A stretch of 64,000 bases of DNA from Pseudomonas anuradhapurensis (GTDB lineage: Bacteria > Pseudomonadota > Gammaproteobacteria > Pseudomonadales > Pseudomonadaceae): assembly GCF_014269225.2 (NCBI RefSeq), contig NZ_CP077097.1, forward strand, positions 3,607,001 to 3,671,000, written 5' to 3'. Below are positions 53,030 to 62,359 of this stretch, one piece after another. The notes below the pieces were generated by a model, which was given only the letters and a program-made list of their open reading frames with translations, was not told the origin of the DNA and searched no databases. The position numbers were made by a program, and so were the translations under genes. The stretch's first letter is position 1; every line of letters starts with the position of its first letter.

Positions 53030-53968
53030 TCAAGGTAGAACGGCGGTGAGCACCGGCTCACCGGCAAAGAACGCCTGCAAGTTGCGCAGCACCAAGGCTA
53101 GCGTGTCGCGTGCCGCCTCTGGCGACTGGCCGGCCACATGGGGCGTGAGCACGGTATTGCCGAGGGCCTTGAGTGCATCGGGCACCTGCGGCTCGTCATC
53201 GAACACATCGAGCGCCGCGCCGGCCAGCCGGCCCTGCTGCAGCGCGGCAACCAGCGCCTGGGTGTCGACTACGCTGGCGCGGGCGATGTTGACCAGGAAG
53301 CCCTTGGCGCCCAGCGCATCGAGCACCGGGGCATCGACCAGATGGCGGGTATCGGCACCGCCGGGGGTAGCCACCAGCAGGATGTCGACGGCCTCGGCCA
53401 GGTGCAGCGAGCTGTCGTAGCAGGTGTAGGGCAGATCTTGGCGTGGTGTGCGGCTGTGGTAGCTGATGGGCATGTCGAAGCCCTGATGGGCGCGCCTGGC
53501 GATGGCCTGCCCGACCGCACCGAGGCCGAGAATGCCCAGGCGCTTGCCAGTCACCGAGGGGCTGATCACTCGGTTCCATTCGCCGTGGCGGATACTGGCA
53601 TCGGCGCGGGGAATGTCGCGCAGCAGCGCCAACATCAATGCCATGGCGTGGTCAGCGACCGCGTTGGCATTGGCCCCGGCACCGTTGGTGACGGTGATGC
53701 CGCGGGCGGCTGCGGCGGCCAGATCGACCTGCTCGTAGCCGGCGCCGATCACGCAGATGATCTGTAATCTGCGCAGGGCTTGGATTTCGGCGGCAGTCAG
53801 ACCCAGCGGGCCGCGGGTGAGTACCGCATCGATTGCATCGGCGTGGTGCCGAATGGCCTCGGCGCGCAGTTGCGGTGAGGGGGCACGAATCAATTGGTAG
53901 CCAGCCTGCTCCAGCAGGGGCAGGTAATCGTCGACGGTTTCTACCAGGACCAGGACTGTCTTGCGCAT
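53030..53968 (-). CDS. D-2-hydroxyacid dehydrogenase (NAD(P)-dependent)
   Basis: The 312-residue protein has the D-isomer-specific dehydrogenase plan. The substrate domain is followed by a Rossmann motif GLGAVG at 148-153. The active-site series is ATPGGADTRHLVDA (Arg), DVFDDEPQVPDAL (Glu) and LTPHVAGQSPEAAR (His). Likely substrates are glyoxylate/hydroxypyruvate or another 2-oxoacid; the sequence does not decide. The ATG at 53968 follows ggaggtggc. It leads the PhzF-like gene. Confidence 0.9.
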   Translation of the reverse strand: MRKTVLVLVETVDDYLPLLEQAGYQLIRAPSPQLRAEAIRHHADAIDAVLTRGPLGLTAAEIQALRRLQIICVIGAGYEQVDLAAAAARGITVTNGAGANANAVADHAMALMLALLRDIPRADASIRHGEWNRVISPSVTGKRLGILGLGAVGQAIARRAHQGFDMPISYHSRTPRQDLPYTCYDSSLHLAEAVDILLVATPGGADTRHLVDAPVLDALGAKGFLVNIARASVVDTQALVAALQQGRLAGAALDVFDDEPQVPDALKALGNTVLTPHVAGQSPEAARDTLALVLRNLQAFFAGEPVLTAVLP

Positions 53969-54082
53969 GCCACCTCCGGATCAGTTCAAGGTGGGATTAT
54001 GCGGAATCACCGACCAGTACAGTCAACCGAAATAATGAGGCAGAACTGCACTGTTCCGCTCAGCATGGCTTCCTGCCCCTGT

Positions 54083-54190
54083 CTTGCTCTTGCTCTTGCT
54101 CGTGCTCTTGCTCTTGCTCTTGCTCTTGCTCTTGCTCTGCTTTTGATCTTGATCTTGATCTTGATCTTGATCTTGATCTTGATCTTGATC
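54083..54190. repeat. Two adjacent hexanucleotide tandem repeats
   Basis: Nine CTTGCT units (one reads CGTGCT) at 54083-54136 are followed, after six bases, by eight perfect TTGATC units at 54143-54190 and a decayed TTGATT. Such tracts change length by slippage. They could encode (LA)n(LI)n or (KI)n(RA)n if read, but no credible start or product exists. Confidence 0.92.
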
Positions 54191-54200
54191 TTGATTTTCG

Positions 54201-54803
54201 CGACTTCAGGAGGCCGAACGTAGGCCTTGCGGAGGGAGGTGACGGGCATGGATGCCCGTCAAGCGCTGAGGCCCCATGGATGGGGCCTGCAGCGCGTCCT
54301 CCCGGGAGCAAGGCCGGAGTGAGGGAACCCCGAAGCGCAGCGTAGGGGCCGGATGATGGGAGCGCAGCGTTTTTTGGTTACTTTTTGCCGCGTTTGGCAA
54401 AAAGTGACTCGCCGTAAGGGCGAAACGGTGAGTCAGCGTCGTCATCGCCAATGGACTTTGCGCGCGATAAAAACCAGCGCTATCCCGCTTCAATCTTTTC
54501 GATTTTCGCTTTTCGCTTTCAGGCGTAGGCTTCAACAACAAGGTCAACATTCATTTTCAAAGGTGGCGCTTAGTCACCTTTCCGCCCTTACGGCGGGTCA
54601 CTTTTTGTCAAACGCGACAAAAAGTAACCAAAAAACGCTGGCTCCCATCATCCGGCCCCTACGCTGCGCTCCGGGGTCCCCTCGCTACGGGCTTGCTCCC
54701 GGGAGGACGCGCTGCAGGCCCCATCCATGGGGCCTCAGCGCTTGACGGGCATCCATGCCCGTCACCTCCCTCCGCAAGCCCTTCGCTCGGCCTCCTGAAG
54801 TCG
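54201..54803. repeat. Large imperfect inverted repeat, about 220-bp arms
   Basis: The left arm starts cgacttcaggaggccgaacg (54201) and its complement ends cggcctcctgaagtcg at 54803. The arms share blocks such as gacgggcatggatgcccgtc, ggccccatggatggggcct and ttttttggttactttttg. The spacer is about 160 bp (54423-54582). No transposase is present, so it resembles a non-autonomous palindromic element or a decayed composite. Confidence 0.85.
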
Positions 54804-54881
54804 CATTCGGCGGCGCCTGAACTATCGCGCGCTTAGAAGCAAGAGCAAAAAGCAAAAGCAAAAGCAACGTTAACGCTGCAA

Positions 54882-55298
54882 CTACTGCGCGAATGCGCGT
54901 CCCAAGCCACCCGGTACGCCACTGCTGTCCGTTTCCTGCCAAGGCCCATTCGGGCTCAGCGACCAACTCCAGCCGTTATCGAACCGGTAGTAGGTACGCT
55001 GGCGGTAGAAGGTATTGGGTTGCTTCTCAAGTACGTATACACCCAGTTTCGGATCCCAGTGGCTCGCCCCGCCAGGCGGCGGCGCGAAGCTGGCCGAAGT
55101 ACGCGGCATCGGTTTGGGGATGGCCGCCGGCTTGCTCGGCGCAGTGGACGGTTGCCCACCCGGCACCGGCTTGACCACCGGCCCCTGCTGCGGCAACCGC
55201 TCGATCGGCGGCTCCGGCCGCTCGTACGGTTCATGCACCGTACACGCAGACAAACCCAGGGCCAGGGTGATCAGGGTCAGGCGGACGGTGCTGTGCAT
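54882..55298 (-). CDS. Small proline-rich lipoprotein
   Basis: The 138-residue precursor has a lipoprotein signal with lipobox LSAC (C19). A Pro-rich linker (about 25-75) precedes a C-terminal segment with tyrosines and tryptophans (FYRQRTYYRFDNGWSWSLSPNGPW). It is conserved-looking but I recognise no functional family. It lies 12 bp downstream of ccmI on the same strand and may be read from the ccm transcript. Its stop is directly beside the repeat complex. Confidence 0.78.
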   Translation of the reverse strand: MHSTVRLTLITLALGLSACTVHEPYERPEPPIERLPQQGPVVKPVPGGQPSTAPSKPAAIPKPMPRTSASFAPPPGGASHWDPKLGVYVLEKQPNTFYRQRTYYRFDNGWSWSLSPNGPWQETDSSGVPGGLGRAFAQ

Positions 55299-55310
55299 GG
55301 CATTGCTCTC

Positions 55311-56507
55311 TTACGGGTCGGGGCTGTCGATGGTCAGGTGCTGGGTGGCCTGCGTGGCGCTGGGCAGTGGCGCACCCTGGCCAATCCACTCGCCATGGGT
55401 AGGCTGGCCAGCGCGCGAGACACGTGCAACCAGTTGGACTTCGGCAAAGTCGGACAGTTTCATCTGCGGCATCATCGCGTCAGCATCGGACAATTCCACC
55501 TCGATCGGCAACTGCGCCACCGTCACCCGCTTGGCCGCCAACGGCATCGGCGGCCCATTGCTGGCGCGAGCGAAGATGAACACCGTGTCGTTCGCCCGAA
55601 CCTTGTCTTTCAACGCCGCAGCCAGCTCCACCCGCACCTTCAGGCGCGCCACCACCGGCGCGGCTTGCGCGGCCTGGCCTGGCGAGCCGCCCAGGCGCTC
55701 GGCAGCGCGGTCAATGCCGCCCTGCAGTGCGTCACGCGATGCGTCGCCTTCCGGCAGTTGGGCCAGCAAGCGCTTCCAGTAATCGATCGCTTCCTGGTAA
55801 CGCTCGCCCTCGAACGCAGCGATACCACGCAGCCCCAGGCTGGTCACTTCGCTGGGATCGGCTTTCAGTGCTTCGTCAGTCAGCGCCTGCACCTGCGGGC
55901 TCCATTGCTTGCCAGCAGCGAAGTACAACGCCTGGGCCCACTGCCCGAGCAATTCGGGCTGGCGCCCGGCCAAGGTCACGGCGCGCTCGAAGGTACGCGC
56001 GGCGTCGGCCGGGCGCTGCTCGGCCATATAGGCACGCCCCAGGAAGTACACCGCCTCGGCCGAATCCGGCTGGGCCTGCACCACCCGCTCCAGGCGTGCC
56101 GTCATCTCTTCCATCGACTTGGGCGCCGCGGCGAATTCCTGGGTCAGCGCCACTTTGTCCGCCGCGCCAAAATGCAGGTACAGCCCCAGCGCCAACAGCG
56201 GCACCAGTAGCGCCGCCAGCACTGGCAACGCCTTGCCCAAGTGGCCCTGACGCGCAGGTTCGGCACCTTCTGTGTCCGCCAGCAGCTCGCGGGCGGCTTC
56301 GTCACGGCCCTTGGCCATCTGCGCGTCGTCAAGCACGCCAGCGGCCTGCTGCGCCGCCAGTTCGCCAATACGCTCCTGGTACAGCGCCACGTTCAGGGCG
56401 GTGCGGTCTTCTTCCTGCTGCTGGCGACGGCCACGCAGGATCGGGATCAGCAGAAAGCCGATGGCAGCGAGCAGCAGCAGGCCCGCACTAAGCCAGAATT
56501 CAGTCAT
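55311..56507 (-). CDS. ccmI: Cytochrome c maturation protein CcmI (CycH)
   Basis: The 398-residue protein has two N-terminal membrane helices ([20 protein letters not shown] and [20 protein letters not shown]) flanking a cytoplasmic loop. A periplasmic TPR region (about 150-290, with [26 protein letters not shown] in part) and a C-terminal beta-rich domain follow. CcmI holds the unfolded apocytochrome c for haem ligation. The ATG at 56507 overlaps the ccmH stop by 8 nt. Last gene of the ccm operon proper. Confidence 0.95.
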   Translation of the reverse strand: MTEFWLSAGLLLLAAIGFLLIPILRGRRQQQEEDRTALNVALYQERIGELAAQQAAGVLDDAQMAKGRDEAARELLADTEGAEPARQGHLGKALPVLAALLVPLLALGLYLHFGAADKVALTQEFAAAPKSMEEMTARLERVVQAQPDSAEAVYFLGRAYMAEQRPADAARTFERAVTLAGRQPELLGQWAQALYFAAGKQWSPQVQALTDEALKADPSEVTSLGLRGIAAFEGERYQEAIDYWKRLLAQLPEGDASRDALQGGIDRAAERLGGSPGQAAQAAPVVARLKVRVELAAALKDKVRANDTVFIFARASNGPPMPLAAKRVTVAQLPIEVELSDADAMMPQMKLSDFAEVQLVARVSRAGQPTHGEWIGQGAPLPSATQATQHLTIDSPDP

Positions 56508-56976
56508 GGGTCTGTTCTTTTTCCAGCAGTTTGGCGAGACGCTCGCGTTCTTCGAAGGACAGCTCCTGCGCAGCCTGGGTGGCCGAACCACGGCGACGGC
56601 GCACGATCACCGCCAGCACCACGAAGCCACCGACCAGCAGAATCCCCGGGCCGAACCAGAGCAACCAGGTGCGGCCACTGAGTGCCGGCTTGTAGCGCAC
56701 GAAGTCGCCATAGCGGTCGACCATGAAGTCGACGATCTGCTGGTTGCTCTTGCCTTCACCGAGCATGCGGAAGATTTCCCGGCGCAGGTCGGCGGCGATC
56801 GGTGCGTTGGAGTCGGCGATGTCCTGGTTCTGGCACTTGGGGCAACGCAGTTCCTTGGTCAGCTGCTGGTAACGCTCGCGCTCGGCGTCATCGCGGAACT
56901 GGTAGGTATCGATGGCCGCCTTGGCCACACCGGCCAGGCTCATGCCCAGCACGGCCGCTGCCAACCAGCGCTTCAT
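56500..56976 (-). CDS. ccmH: Cytochrome c maturation protein CcmH
   Basis: The 158-residue protein has a signal peptide ([20 protein letters not shown]), the redox motif LRCPKCQNQ with C45 and C48, and a C-terminal membrane helix ([20 protein letters not shown]). It reduces or handles the CxxCH thiols of apocytochrome c. It overlaps ccmG and ccmI by a few bases at each end. Confidence 0.96.
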   Translation of the reverse strand: MKRWLAAAVLGMSLAGVAKAAIDTYQFRDDAERERYQQLTKELRCPKCQNQDIADSNAPIAADLRREIFRMLGEGKSNQQIVDFMVDRYGDFVRYKPALSGRTWLLWFGPGILLVGGFVVLAVIVRRRRGSATQAAQELSFEERERLAKLLEKEQTHD

Positions 56977-57509
56977 GGCCTGGCCTCGTCGACCAGGCCT
57001 TGGTACAGCGGTGCCAGCTGTTCGCGCCAGACGCTGGCATCGACGATGCCGACGTGCTTGTAGCGGATGATGCCCTTGGCGTCGATCAGGAAGGTTTCCG
57101 GCGCGCCGTACACGCCCAGGTCCAGGCCCAGGCTGCCCTGTTCGTCACGGATGTCCAACTGGTACGGGTTGTGGAATTCGGCCAGCCACTTCTGTGCGGC
57201 GGCGTTATCGTCCTTGTAGTTGATGCCGTGGATCACCACGCCCTGCTCGGCCAGCTGGTTGAGGTATGGGTGTTCGACCTTGCACGACGGGCACCAGGTC
57301 GCCCACACGTTGACCAGCGCCGGGCGGCCCTGCAAGTCAGCCTGGGTCAGGGTACGGTCGCCTTGGGTCGAGGCCAGGGAAAACGCCGGGAACGGCTTGC
57401 CGATCATCGCCGACGGCAGCTCGTCGGGCTTGAGGAACAGCCCCTTGTAGAGGACAACCGCCATCAGCAGGAACACCACCAATGGCACCACCATGATCCA
57501 ACGCTTCAT
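56973..57509 (-). CDS. ccmG: Thiol:disulfide interchange protein CcmG (DsbE)
   Basis: The 178-residue thioredoxin-like protein is anchored by an N-terminal helix. The active site is WCPSC with C73 and C76. GVYGAPETFLIDAKG carries the cis-Pro loop of the family. It keeps the CcmH/apocytochrome thiols reduced in the periplasm. The 4-nt overlaps with ccmF and ccmH show translational coupling. Confidence 0.96.
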   Translation of the reverse strand: MKRWIMVVPLVVFLLMAVVLYKGLFLKPDELPSAMIGKPFPAFSLASTQGDRTLTQADLQGRPALVNVWATWCPSCKVEHPYLNQLAEQGVVIHGINYKDDNAAAQKWLAEFHNPYQLDIRDEQGSLGLDLGVYGAPETFLIDAKGIIRYKHVGIVDASVWREQLAPLYQGLVDEARP

Positions 57510-59494
57510 GCAGCTGCTCCAGATACGCCCAGGGCTTCACGCACCCGGGTCTTGACCTTGACGCGGTAGCGCCGGTCGAGGGCCGCCAGCAACCCGCCCA
57601 GGCCGGTCAGCAGACCGCCCAGCCAGATCCAGCGGACATAAGGCTTGATATGCACGCGTACTGCCCAGGCGCCGTTTTCCAGCGGCTCGCCAAGGGCAAC
57701 ATACAGGTCGCGGGTGAAGCCGGCGTCGATGCCGGCTTCGGTCATCATCGACTGCTGCACGCTGTACAGGCGCTTTTCCGGGTGCAGGGTGGTCACTTCG
57801 CGGCCATCGCGGCTGACCACGATGGTGCCCTTGTCGGAGATGAAGTTCGGCCCTTCGTAGTGCCTGGCGCCTTCGAACAGGAAGTGATAACCGCCCAGCT
57901 CGACGCTTTCGCCCGGCGCCATGCGCAGGTCGCGCTCGGCGCTGTTGTTGCTCGACAGCACCACGCCCAAGGCACACACCGCCAGGCCCAGGTGCGCCAG
58001 CTGCATGCCCCAGTAGCTGCGCGAAAGGCCCAGCACGCCTTTGACCAGGCCTTTGTGGCGGGTCTTGTCGAAGATGTCGCGCAACCCGCCGAGCACCACC
58101 CAGGCAGCCAGGGCGAAGGCGCTCAGCGCTGGCCAGTCGAAATCATCGACGATGAAGCCGGCGAGCGGCGCCAGCACTGCGCTGCCGATCAATACCGGGG
58201 TCATCATGCTCGCCAGCCACTTGCCCGGGGTGTCTTTCCAGCGCACCACCACGCCCACGCCCAGCACCACCATCAGCAGCGCCATCAACGGCAGGAACAA
58301 GGCATCGAAGTATGGCGGGCCGACCGACAGCTTGGCCCCGCTGAGGGCGTCGAGCACCAACGGGTACAAGGTGCCGAGCAGGATCATCGAAGCAGCGACC
58401 ACCAGAATCAGGTTGTTGGCCAGCAGCAACGTTTCCCGCGACCACAGGGCAAAGCCGACCTGGCTCTTGACCACCGGCGCGCGCACGGCGAACAAGGTCA
58501 GCGAACCGCCGACCACGAACAGCAGGAAGATCAGGATGAACACACCACGCGCCGGGTCGGCGGCGAACGCATGCACCGAGGTCAACACCCCGGAGCGGAC
58601 CAGGAAAGTACCCAGCAGGCTCAGCGAGAACGCGGCAATCGCCAGCAGCACGGTCCAGCTCTTGAACACCCCGCGCTTTTCCGTCACCGCCAGCGAGTGG
58701 ATCAATGCGGTGCCCACCAGCCAGGGCATGAACGAGGCGTTCTCGACCGGGTCCCAGAACCACCAGCCGCCCCAACCGAGTTCGTAATAGGCCCACCACG
58801 AACCCAGGGTGATACCCACGCCGAGGAAAGCCCAGGCGACGATGGTCCACGGCCGCGACCAGCGCGCCCAGGCGGCATCCAGGCGCCCACCGAGCAGCGC
58901 GGCGATGGCGAAGGCAAAGGCCACCGAGAAACCGACATAGCCCATGTACAGCATCGGCGGGTGGACGATCAGGCCGAAGTCCTGCAGCAACGGGTTGAGA
59001 TCGCGGCCATCGCTCGGCACCTGCGGCAACAGGCGCTGGAACGGATTGGAGGTGATGATCAGGAAGCTCAGGAAGCCGACGCTGATCATGCCCATCACCG
59101 CCAGCACGCGCGCCAGCATCACCTGTGGCAGCTGGCGCGAGAAGATCGACACGGCGAAGGTCCAGCCGCCGAGGATCAGCGCCCAGAGCAACAACGAGCC
59201 TTCATGGGCGCCCCACACGGCGCTGAACTTGTAGTACCACGGCAGGGCGCTGTTGGAGTTGCTGGCCACGTAGGCGACCGAGAAGTTGTCGGTCATGAAC
59301 GCGTGGGTCAGGCAGGCGAAGGCAAAGGCCAGGAACGCGAACTGGCCCCAGGCCGCCGGGCGCGCCAGGCTCATCCACAGGCTGTCGTTACGCCAGGCGC
59401 CGAGCAGTGGCAACGTGGCCTGCACGGCGGCAAAGCAGATCGCCAGGATCATGGCCAGCTGGCCGAGCTCGGGTATCACCAGCGCCGCGTTCAT
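57506..59494 (-). CDS. ccmF: Cytochrome c haem lyase subunit CcmF
   Basis: The 662-residue multispanning protein has the haem-handling WWD segment [21 protein letters not shown] (split here by its Trp/Gly run) and conserved membrane histidines. It receives haem from CcmE and attaches it to apocytochrome c with CcmH/I. Normal length. It overlaps ccmE and ccmG by 4 nt. Confidence 0.97.
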   Translation of the reverse strand: MNAALVIPELGQLAMILAICFAAVQATLPLLGAWRNDSLWMSLARPAAWGQFAFLAFAFACLTHAFMTDNFSVAYVASNSNSALPWYYKFSAVWGAHEGSLLLWALILGGWTFAVSIFSRQLPQVMLARVLAVMGMISVGFLSFLIITSNPFQRLLPQVPSDGRDLNPLLQDFGLIVHPPMLYMGYVGFSVAFAFAIAALLGGRLDAAWARWSRPWTIVAWAFLGVGITLGSWWAYYELGWGGWWFWDPVENASFMPWLVGTALIHSLAVTEKRGVFKSWTVLLAIAAFSLSLLGTFLVRSGVLTSVHAFAADPARGVFILIFLLFVVGGSLTLFAVRAPVVKSQVGFALWSRETLLLANNLILVVAASMILLGTLYPLVLDALSGAKLSVGPPYFDALFLPLMALLMVVLGVGVVVRWKDTPGKWLASMMTPVLIGSAVLAPLAGFIVDDFDWPALSAFALAAWVVLGGLRDIFDKTRHKGLVKGVLGLSRSYWGMQLAHLGLAVCALGVVLSSNNSAERDLRMAPGESVELGGYHFLFEGARHYEGPNFISDKGTIVVSRDGREVTTLHPEKRLYSVQQSMMTEAGIDAGFTRDLYVALGEPLENGAWAVRVHIKPYVRWIWLGGLLTGLGGLLAALDRRYRVKVKTRVREALGVSGAAA

Positions 59495-59946
59495 GGCCTG
59501 GCCTCCATGCCGCCAGCCGCCTGGCCGCTTTCCTTCAGGGCCTTGGTCACTTCGGGCGGCATGTACTTCTCGTCGTGCTTGGCCAGCACTTCATCGGCGA
59601 CCACCACGCCGTCGCCGTTGAGCTTGCCGAGGGCGACGATGCCCTGCCCTTCACGGAACAGGTCCGGCAAGATGCCGCGGTAGGTGATCGGCACGGACTT
59701 GTTGAAGTCGGTGACCACGAAGCGCACGTCGAGCGAATCGGCGGAACGCTGCACCGAGCCCTTCTCGACCATGCCGCCAGCGCGAATGCGCGTGTCCAGC
59801 GGTGCCTCGCCGTTGGCGATCTGGGTCGGGGTGTAGAACAGGTTGATGTTCTGCTGCAATGCGCTCAAGGCAAAGCCGACGGCAACCCCGACGCCGACCA
59901 GCAGGCCGACGATGAGCAACAGGCGTTTCTTGCGCTGCGGATTCAC
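59491..59946 (-). CDS. ccmE: Cytochrome c maturation haem chaperone CcmE
   Basis: The 151-residue protein has an N-terminal anchor ([19 protein letters not shown]) and an OB-fold periplasmic domain. [13 protein letters not shown] carries H124, the residue that binds haem covalently, and Y128. It shuttles haem from CcmC to CcmF. It overlaps ccmD and ccmF by 4 nt. Confidence 0.97.
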   Translation of the reverse strand: MNPQRKKRLLLIVGLLVGVGVAVGFALSALQQNINLFYTPTQIANGEAPLDTRIRAGGMVEKGSVQRSADSLDVRFVVTDFNKSVPITYRGILPDLFREGQGIVALGKLNGDGVVVADEVLAKHDEKYMPPEVTKALKESGQAAGGMEARP

Positions 59947-60119
59947 TGGTTGTTCTCCCGGCGCAAACGGCGCGCCTCATCTTGCAAATAGCGACGACGA
60001 GCCAGCACGGGTGCGGCAACATTCAGCGCCAGCACCGCCAGGCAGACGCCATAGGCCGTCCACACATACAGGCCATGGTGGCCCATGGCGAGAAAGTCAC
60101 CGAAGGTGGCAAAACTCAT
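59943..60119 (-). CDS. ccmD: Haem exporter protein CcmD
   Basis: The 58-residue small membrane protein starts [20 protein letters not shown], has one transmembrane helix and a basic tail ([16 protein letters not shown]), as in CcmD. It helps release holo-CcmE from CcmABC. The longer upstream frame is rejected because the ATG at 60119 overlaps the ccmC end by 4 nt. Confidence 0.93.
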   Translation of the reverse strand: MSFATFGDFLAMGHHGLYVWTAYGVCLAVLALNVAAPVLARRRYLQDEARRLRRENNQ

Positions 60120-60883
60120 GGCGCGGCCCTCTGCCCCAGGCTGTTCAATACTTCCTCCCTGACCCAACTGGCGCGCGCCTCACGTTTGAGCACTTCAAGG
60201 CGCATGCGCAGCAACAACACCGCACCGAAGAAGCAGTAGAAGCCCAGCGCCGTGCACAGCAGTGGCAGCCACATTTCGGCGGGCATCGCCGGCTTTTCCG
60301 TGAGGGTGAAGGTGGCGCCCTGGTGCAGGGTGTTCCACCACTCCACCGAATATTTGATGATCGGGATGTTCACCACACCGACAATCGCCAGCACCGCACA
60401 GGCCTTGGCGGCACTGTCACGATTACTGATCGCCTGGCCCAACGCAATAATGCCGAAGTACAGGAACAACAGGATGAGCATGGACGTCAGCCGGGCATCC
60501 CAGACCCACCAGCTGCCCCAGGTCGGCTTGCCCCAGATGGCGCCGGTGACCAGCGCCACGGCGGTCATCCAGGCACCGACGGGCGCGGCGCATTGCAGGG
60601 CGACGTCGGCCAGTTTCATCTTCCACACCAGCCCCACCACCCCGGCCACGGCCAGCAGCACGTAGCAGGATTGCGCCAGCATCGCCGCCGGCACGTGGAT
60701 GTAGATGATGCGGAAGCTGTTGCCCTGCTGGTAGTCCTGGGGGGCGAAGGCCAGGCCCCAGGTGATGCCGACCAGCAGCAGCAGCACGGCAGCGCCGGCA
60801 AGCCACGGCAGCATGCGGCCGCTGATGGCATAGAACCATTTGGGGGAGCCCAGCTTGTGGAACCACGTCCAGCTTATTTTCAT
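60116..60883 (-). CDS. ccmC: Haem transporter/lyase protein CcmC
   Basis: The 255-residue six-helix membrane protein has the tryptophan-rich haem motif [18 protein letters not shown] and periplasmic His residues. It loads haem onto CcmE. The 46-bp gap from ccmB (60884-60929) holds a CCCGGGCTT/AAGCCCGG hairpin and is the only real gap inside the ccm operon. Confidence 0.96.
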   Translation of the reverse strand: MKISWTWFHKLGSPKWFYAISGRMLPWLAGAAVLLLLVGITWGLAFAPQDYQQGNSFRIIYIHVPAAMLAQSCYVLLAVAGVVGLVWKMKLADVALQCAAPVGAWMTAVALVTGAIWGKPTWGSWWVWDARLTSMLILLFLYFGIIALGQAISNRDSAAKACAVLAIVGVVNIPIIKYSVEWWNTLHQGATFTLTEKPAMPAEMWLPLLCTALGFYCFFGAVLLLRMRLEVLKREARASWVREEVLNSLGQRAAP

Positions 60884-60929
60884 CAGGGTACATCCAGGGT
60901 ATTGGCCGGGCTTGAAAGCCCGGGACTCG

Positions 60930-61598
60930 TTATTCGCCGACGCTGATCTTCAGGCCGGCCGCTATCGCAAAGGGTGCCAGGGTCACGGCCAGGGCCGTGA
61001 GGCTGGCCAGCCAGAGCAGGTAGCCGGTTGCCGGCATATTTTGCAACGCCGCTTGCAACGCACCACTGCCCAGGATCAATACAGGGATATACAACGGCAG
61101 AATCAGCAATGCCAGCAGCAAACCACCGCGCTTCAGCCCGACCGTCAGCGCCGCGCCGACGGCGCCCAGCAGGCTCAGCACTGGCGTACCCAGCAGCAGC
61201 GAACCGAGCAGCACCGCCAGGCACTGGCTCGGCAGGCCCAGCATCAGCGCCAGCAGCGGCGCCAACAATACCAGTGCCAGCCCGGAAAAGATCCAGTGCG
61301 CCAGCACCTTGGCCAGCACCAGCAACGCCAGTGGATGCGGCGACAGCACCCATTGCTCCAGCGAGCCGTCCTCGAAATCACTGCGGAACAGGCCGTCCAG
61401 CGACAGCAATACCGCGAGCAGTGCCGCCACCCAGACCAAGCCTGGCGACAAGGTTTGCAACAATTGGCTTTCCGGGCCGACCGCCAACGGGAACAACGCC
61501 ACCACGATGGCAAAGAACACCAGCGGGTTGGCCAGTTCGGCCGGGCGGCGGAACAGCAGCCGCGCTTCGCGGCGCAACAACAGGATGAATACGCTCAT
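60930..61598 (-). CDS. ccmB: ABC transporter permease CcmB
   Basis: The 222-residue protein with six hydrophobic helices starts [21 protein letters not shown], as in CcmB. It forms the membrane partner of the CcmA ATPase; the complex works with CcmC and CcmD in releasing holo-CcmE. The ATG at 61598 overlaps the ccmA stop (ATGA), favoured over the ATG three codons earlier. Confidence 0.95.
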   Translation of the reverse strand: MSVFILLLRREARLLFRRPAELANPLVFFAIVVALFPLAVGPESQLLQTLSPGLVWVAALLAVLLSLDGLFRSDFEDGSLEQWVLSPHPLALLVLAKVLAHWIFSGLALVLLAPLLALMLGLPSQCLAVLLGSLLLGTPVLSLLGAVGAALTVGLKRGGLLLALLILPLYIPVLILGSGALQAALQNMPATGYLLWLASLTALAVTLAPFAIAAGLKISVGE

Positions 61599-62227
61599 GC
61601 GGCCCATTGCCCCAGGTTCAGTTCACGGTAGCCGGATGGCTTGCGCGCCAGCGTGTGGTGGGTGGTCAGCACCACCGTGCCGCCCTGCTCGCAGTGGGCC
61701 GCCAGGTGCGCTTCAAGCTGCGCCACGCCTTGCTTGTCGAGGGCGGTGAAAGGTTCATCGAGGATCCATAGCGGCGGGCTGGCCAGGTACAGCCGGGCCA
61801 ACGCCACGCGGCGCTGCTGGCCTGCCGACAGGGTGTGGCAGGGCACATCTTCGAAACCGCGCAGGCCGACCGCTGCGAGTGCCGCCCAGATGGCCTCGGG
61901 GGTGGCCGGCTGATGCAGGGCGCCGAGCCAGCTGAGGTTCTCCTCCGCGGTGAGCAGGTCCTTGATGCCCGCCGCATGGCCGATCCACAGCAGGATGCTG
62001 GCCAGGGCATGGCGCTGCTCGCCGAGCGGCTGCCCGCCCAGCAGGATCTGCCCGGCGGTGGGTTGCATCAGCCCGGCCAGCAGGCGCAGCAGGCTGGTCT
62101 TGCCGCTGCCGTTGGGGCCGCTGATCTGCAGCATGTCGCCAGGGCGCAGCTCGAAATCGAGGTGCTCGAACAGCAGGCGCAAGTCGCGCTCGCAGGCCAG
62201 GCCCACGGCTTGGAGGTGAAGGGTCAC
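61595..62227 (-). CDS. ccmA: ABC transporter ATP-binding protein CcmA
   Basis: The 210-residue ATPase has Walker [10 protein letters not shown] (about 37-45), signature [14 protein letters not shown] and Walker [13 protein letters not shown]. It powers the release of haem-loaded CcmE. The start is GTG at 62227 with aaggcg upstream. First gene of the operon ccmABCDEFGHI, which supplies c-type haem to proteins such as PuuD in this window. Confidence 0.96.
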   Translation of the reverse strand: MTLHLQAVGLACERDLRLLFEHLDFELRPGDMLQISGPNGSGKTSLLRLLAGLMQPTAGQILLGGQPLGEQRHALASILLWIGHAAGIKDLLTAEENLSWLGALHQPATPEAIWAALAAVGLRGFEDVPCHTLSAGQQRRVALARLYLASPPLWILDEPFTALDKQGVAQLEAHLAAHCEQGGTVVLTTHHTLARKPSGYRELNLGQWAA

Positions 62228-62347
62228 GGATTCGCCTTATCTAGATGCTTCTCAAGTCGCCCCCCTTGCTGCCGTTATACTGGCTAGGGCGGGCGGCCTG
62301 CATTATTGCATGTGCGGCCACGCTGCCAAGAGGGCGGGCTCCACAGG

Positions 62348-62357
62348 TTGTATACAA
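62348..62357. promoter_or_regulatory. TTGTATACAA palindrome overlapping the fliK-like translation start region
   Basis: Perfect copy of the 10-bp palindrome seen before puuE and gcl, ending 2 nt before the ATG at 62360. Its position is that of a ribosome-binding site rather than a promoter. Confidence 0.55.
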
Positions 62358-62359
62358 TC

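Larger units (their letters stand above)
53969..54881. repeat. Intergenic repeat complex: hexamer tracts plus large inverted repeat
   Basis: These 913 bp hold no believable gene. They contain a CTTGCT tract (54083-54136), a TTGATC tract (54143-54190), a large inverted repeat (arms 54201-54422 and 54583-54803) and a terminal imperfect GCAAAA/GCAAGA tract (54837-54866) that abuts the end of the lipoprotein gene. Confidence 0.85.

Noticed and set aside
54083..54190. Possible CRISPR array
   Set aside because: Units are 6 bp with no spacers; this is a simple tandem repeat and no cas genes are present.
53894..54223. Plus-strand frame reading (LA)n(LI)n, and minus-strand frame reading (KI)n(RA)n
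   Set aside because: Both are translations of hexamer repeats without a credible start signal or conserved flanks.
54353..54745. 130-residue frame spanning the spacer and right arm of the inverted repeat
   Set aside because: It reads through palindromic repeat DNA, has no ribosome-binding site and no family resemblance.
57650..59683. 677-residue plus-strand frame opposite ccmF
   Set aside because: His/Gln/Arg-rich antisense shadow of ccmF.
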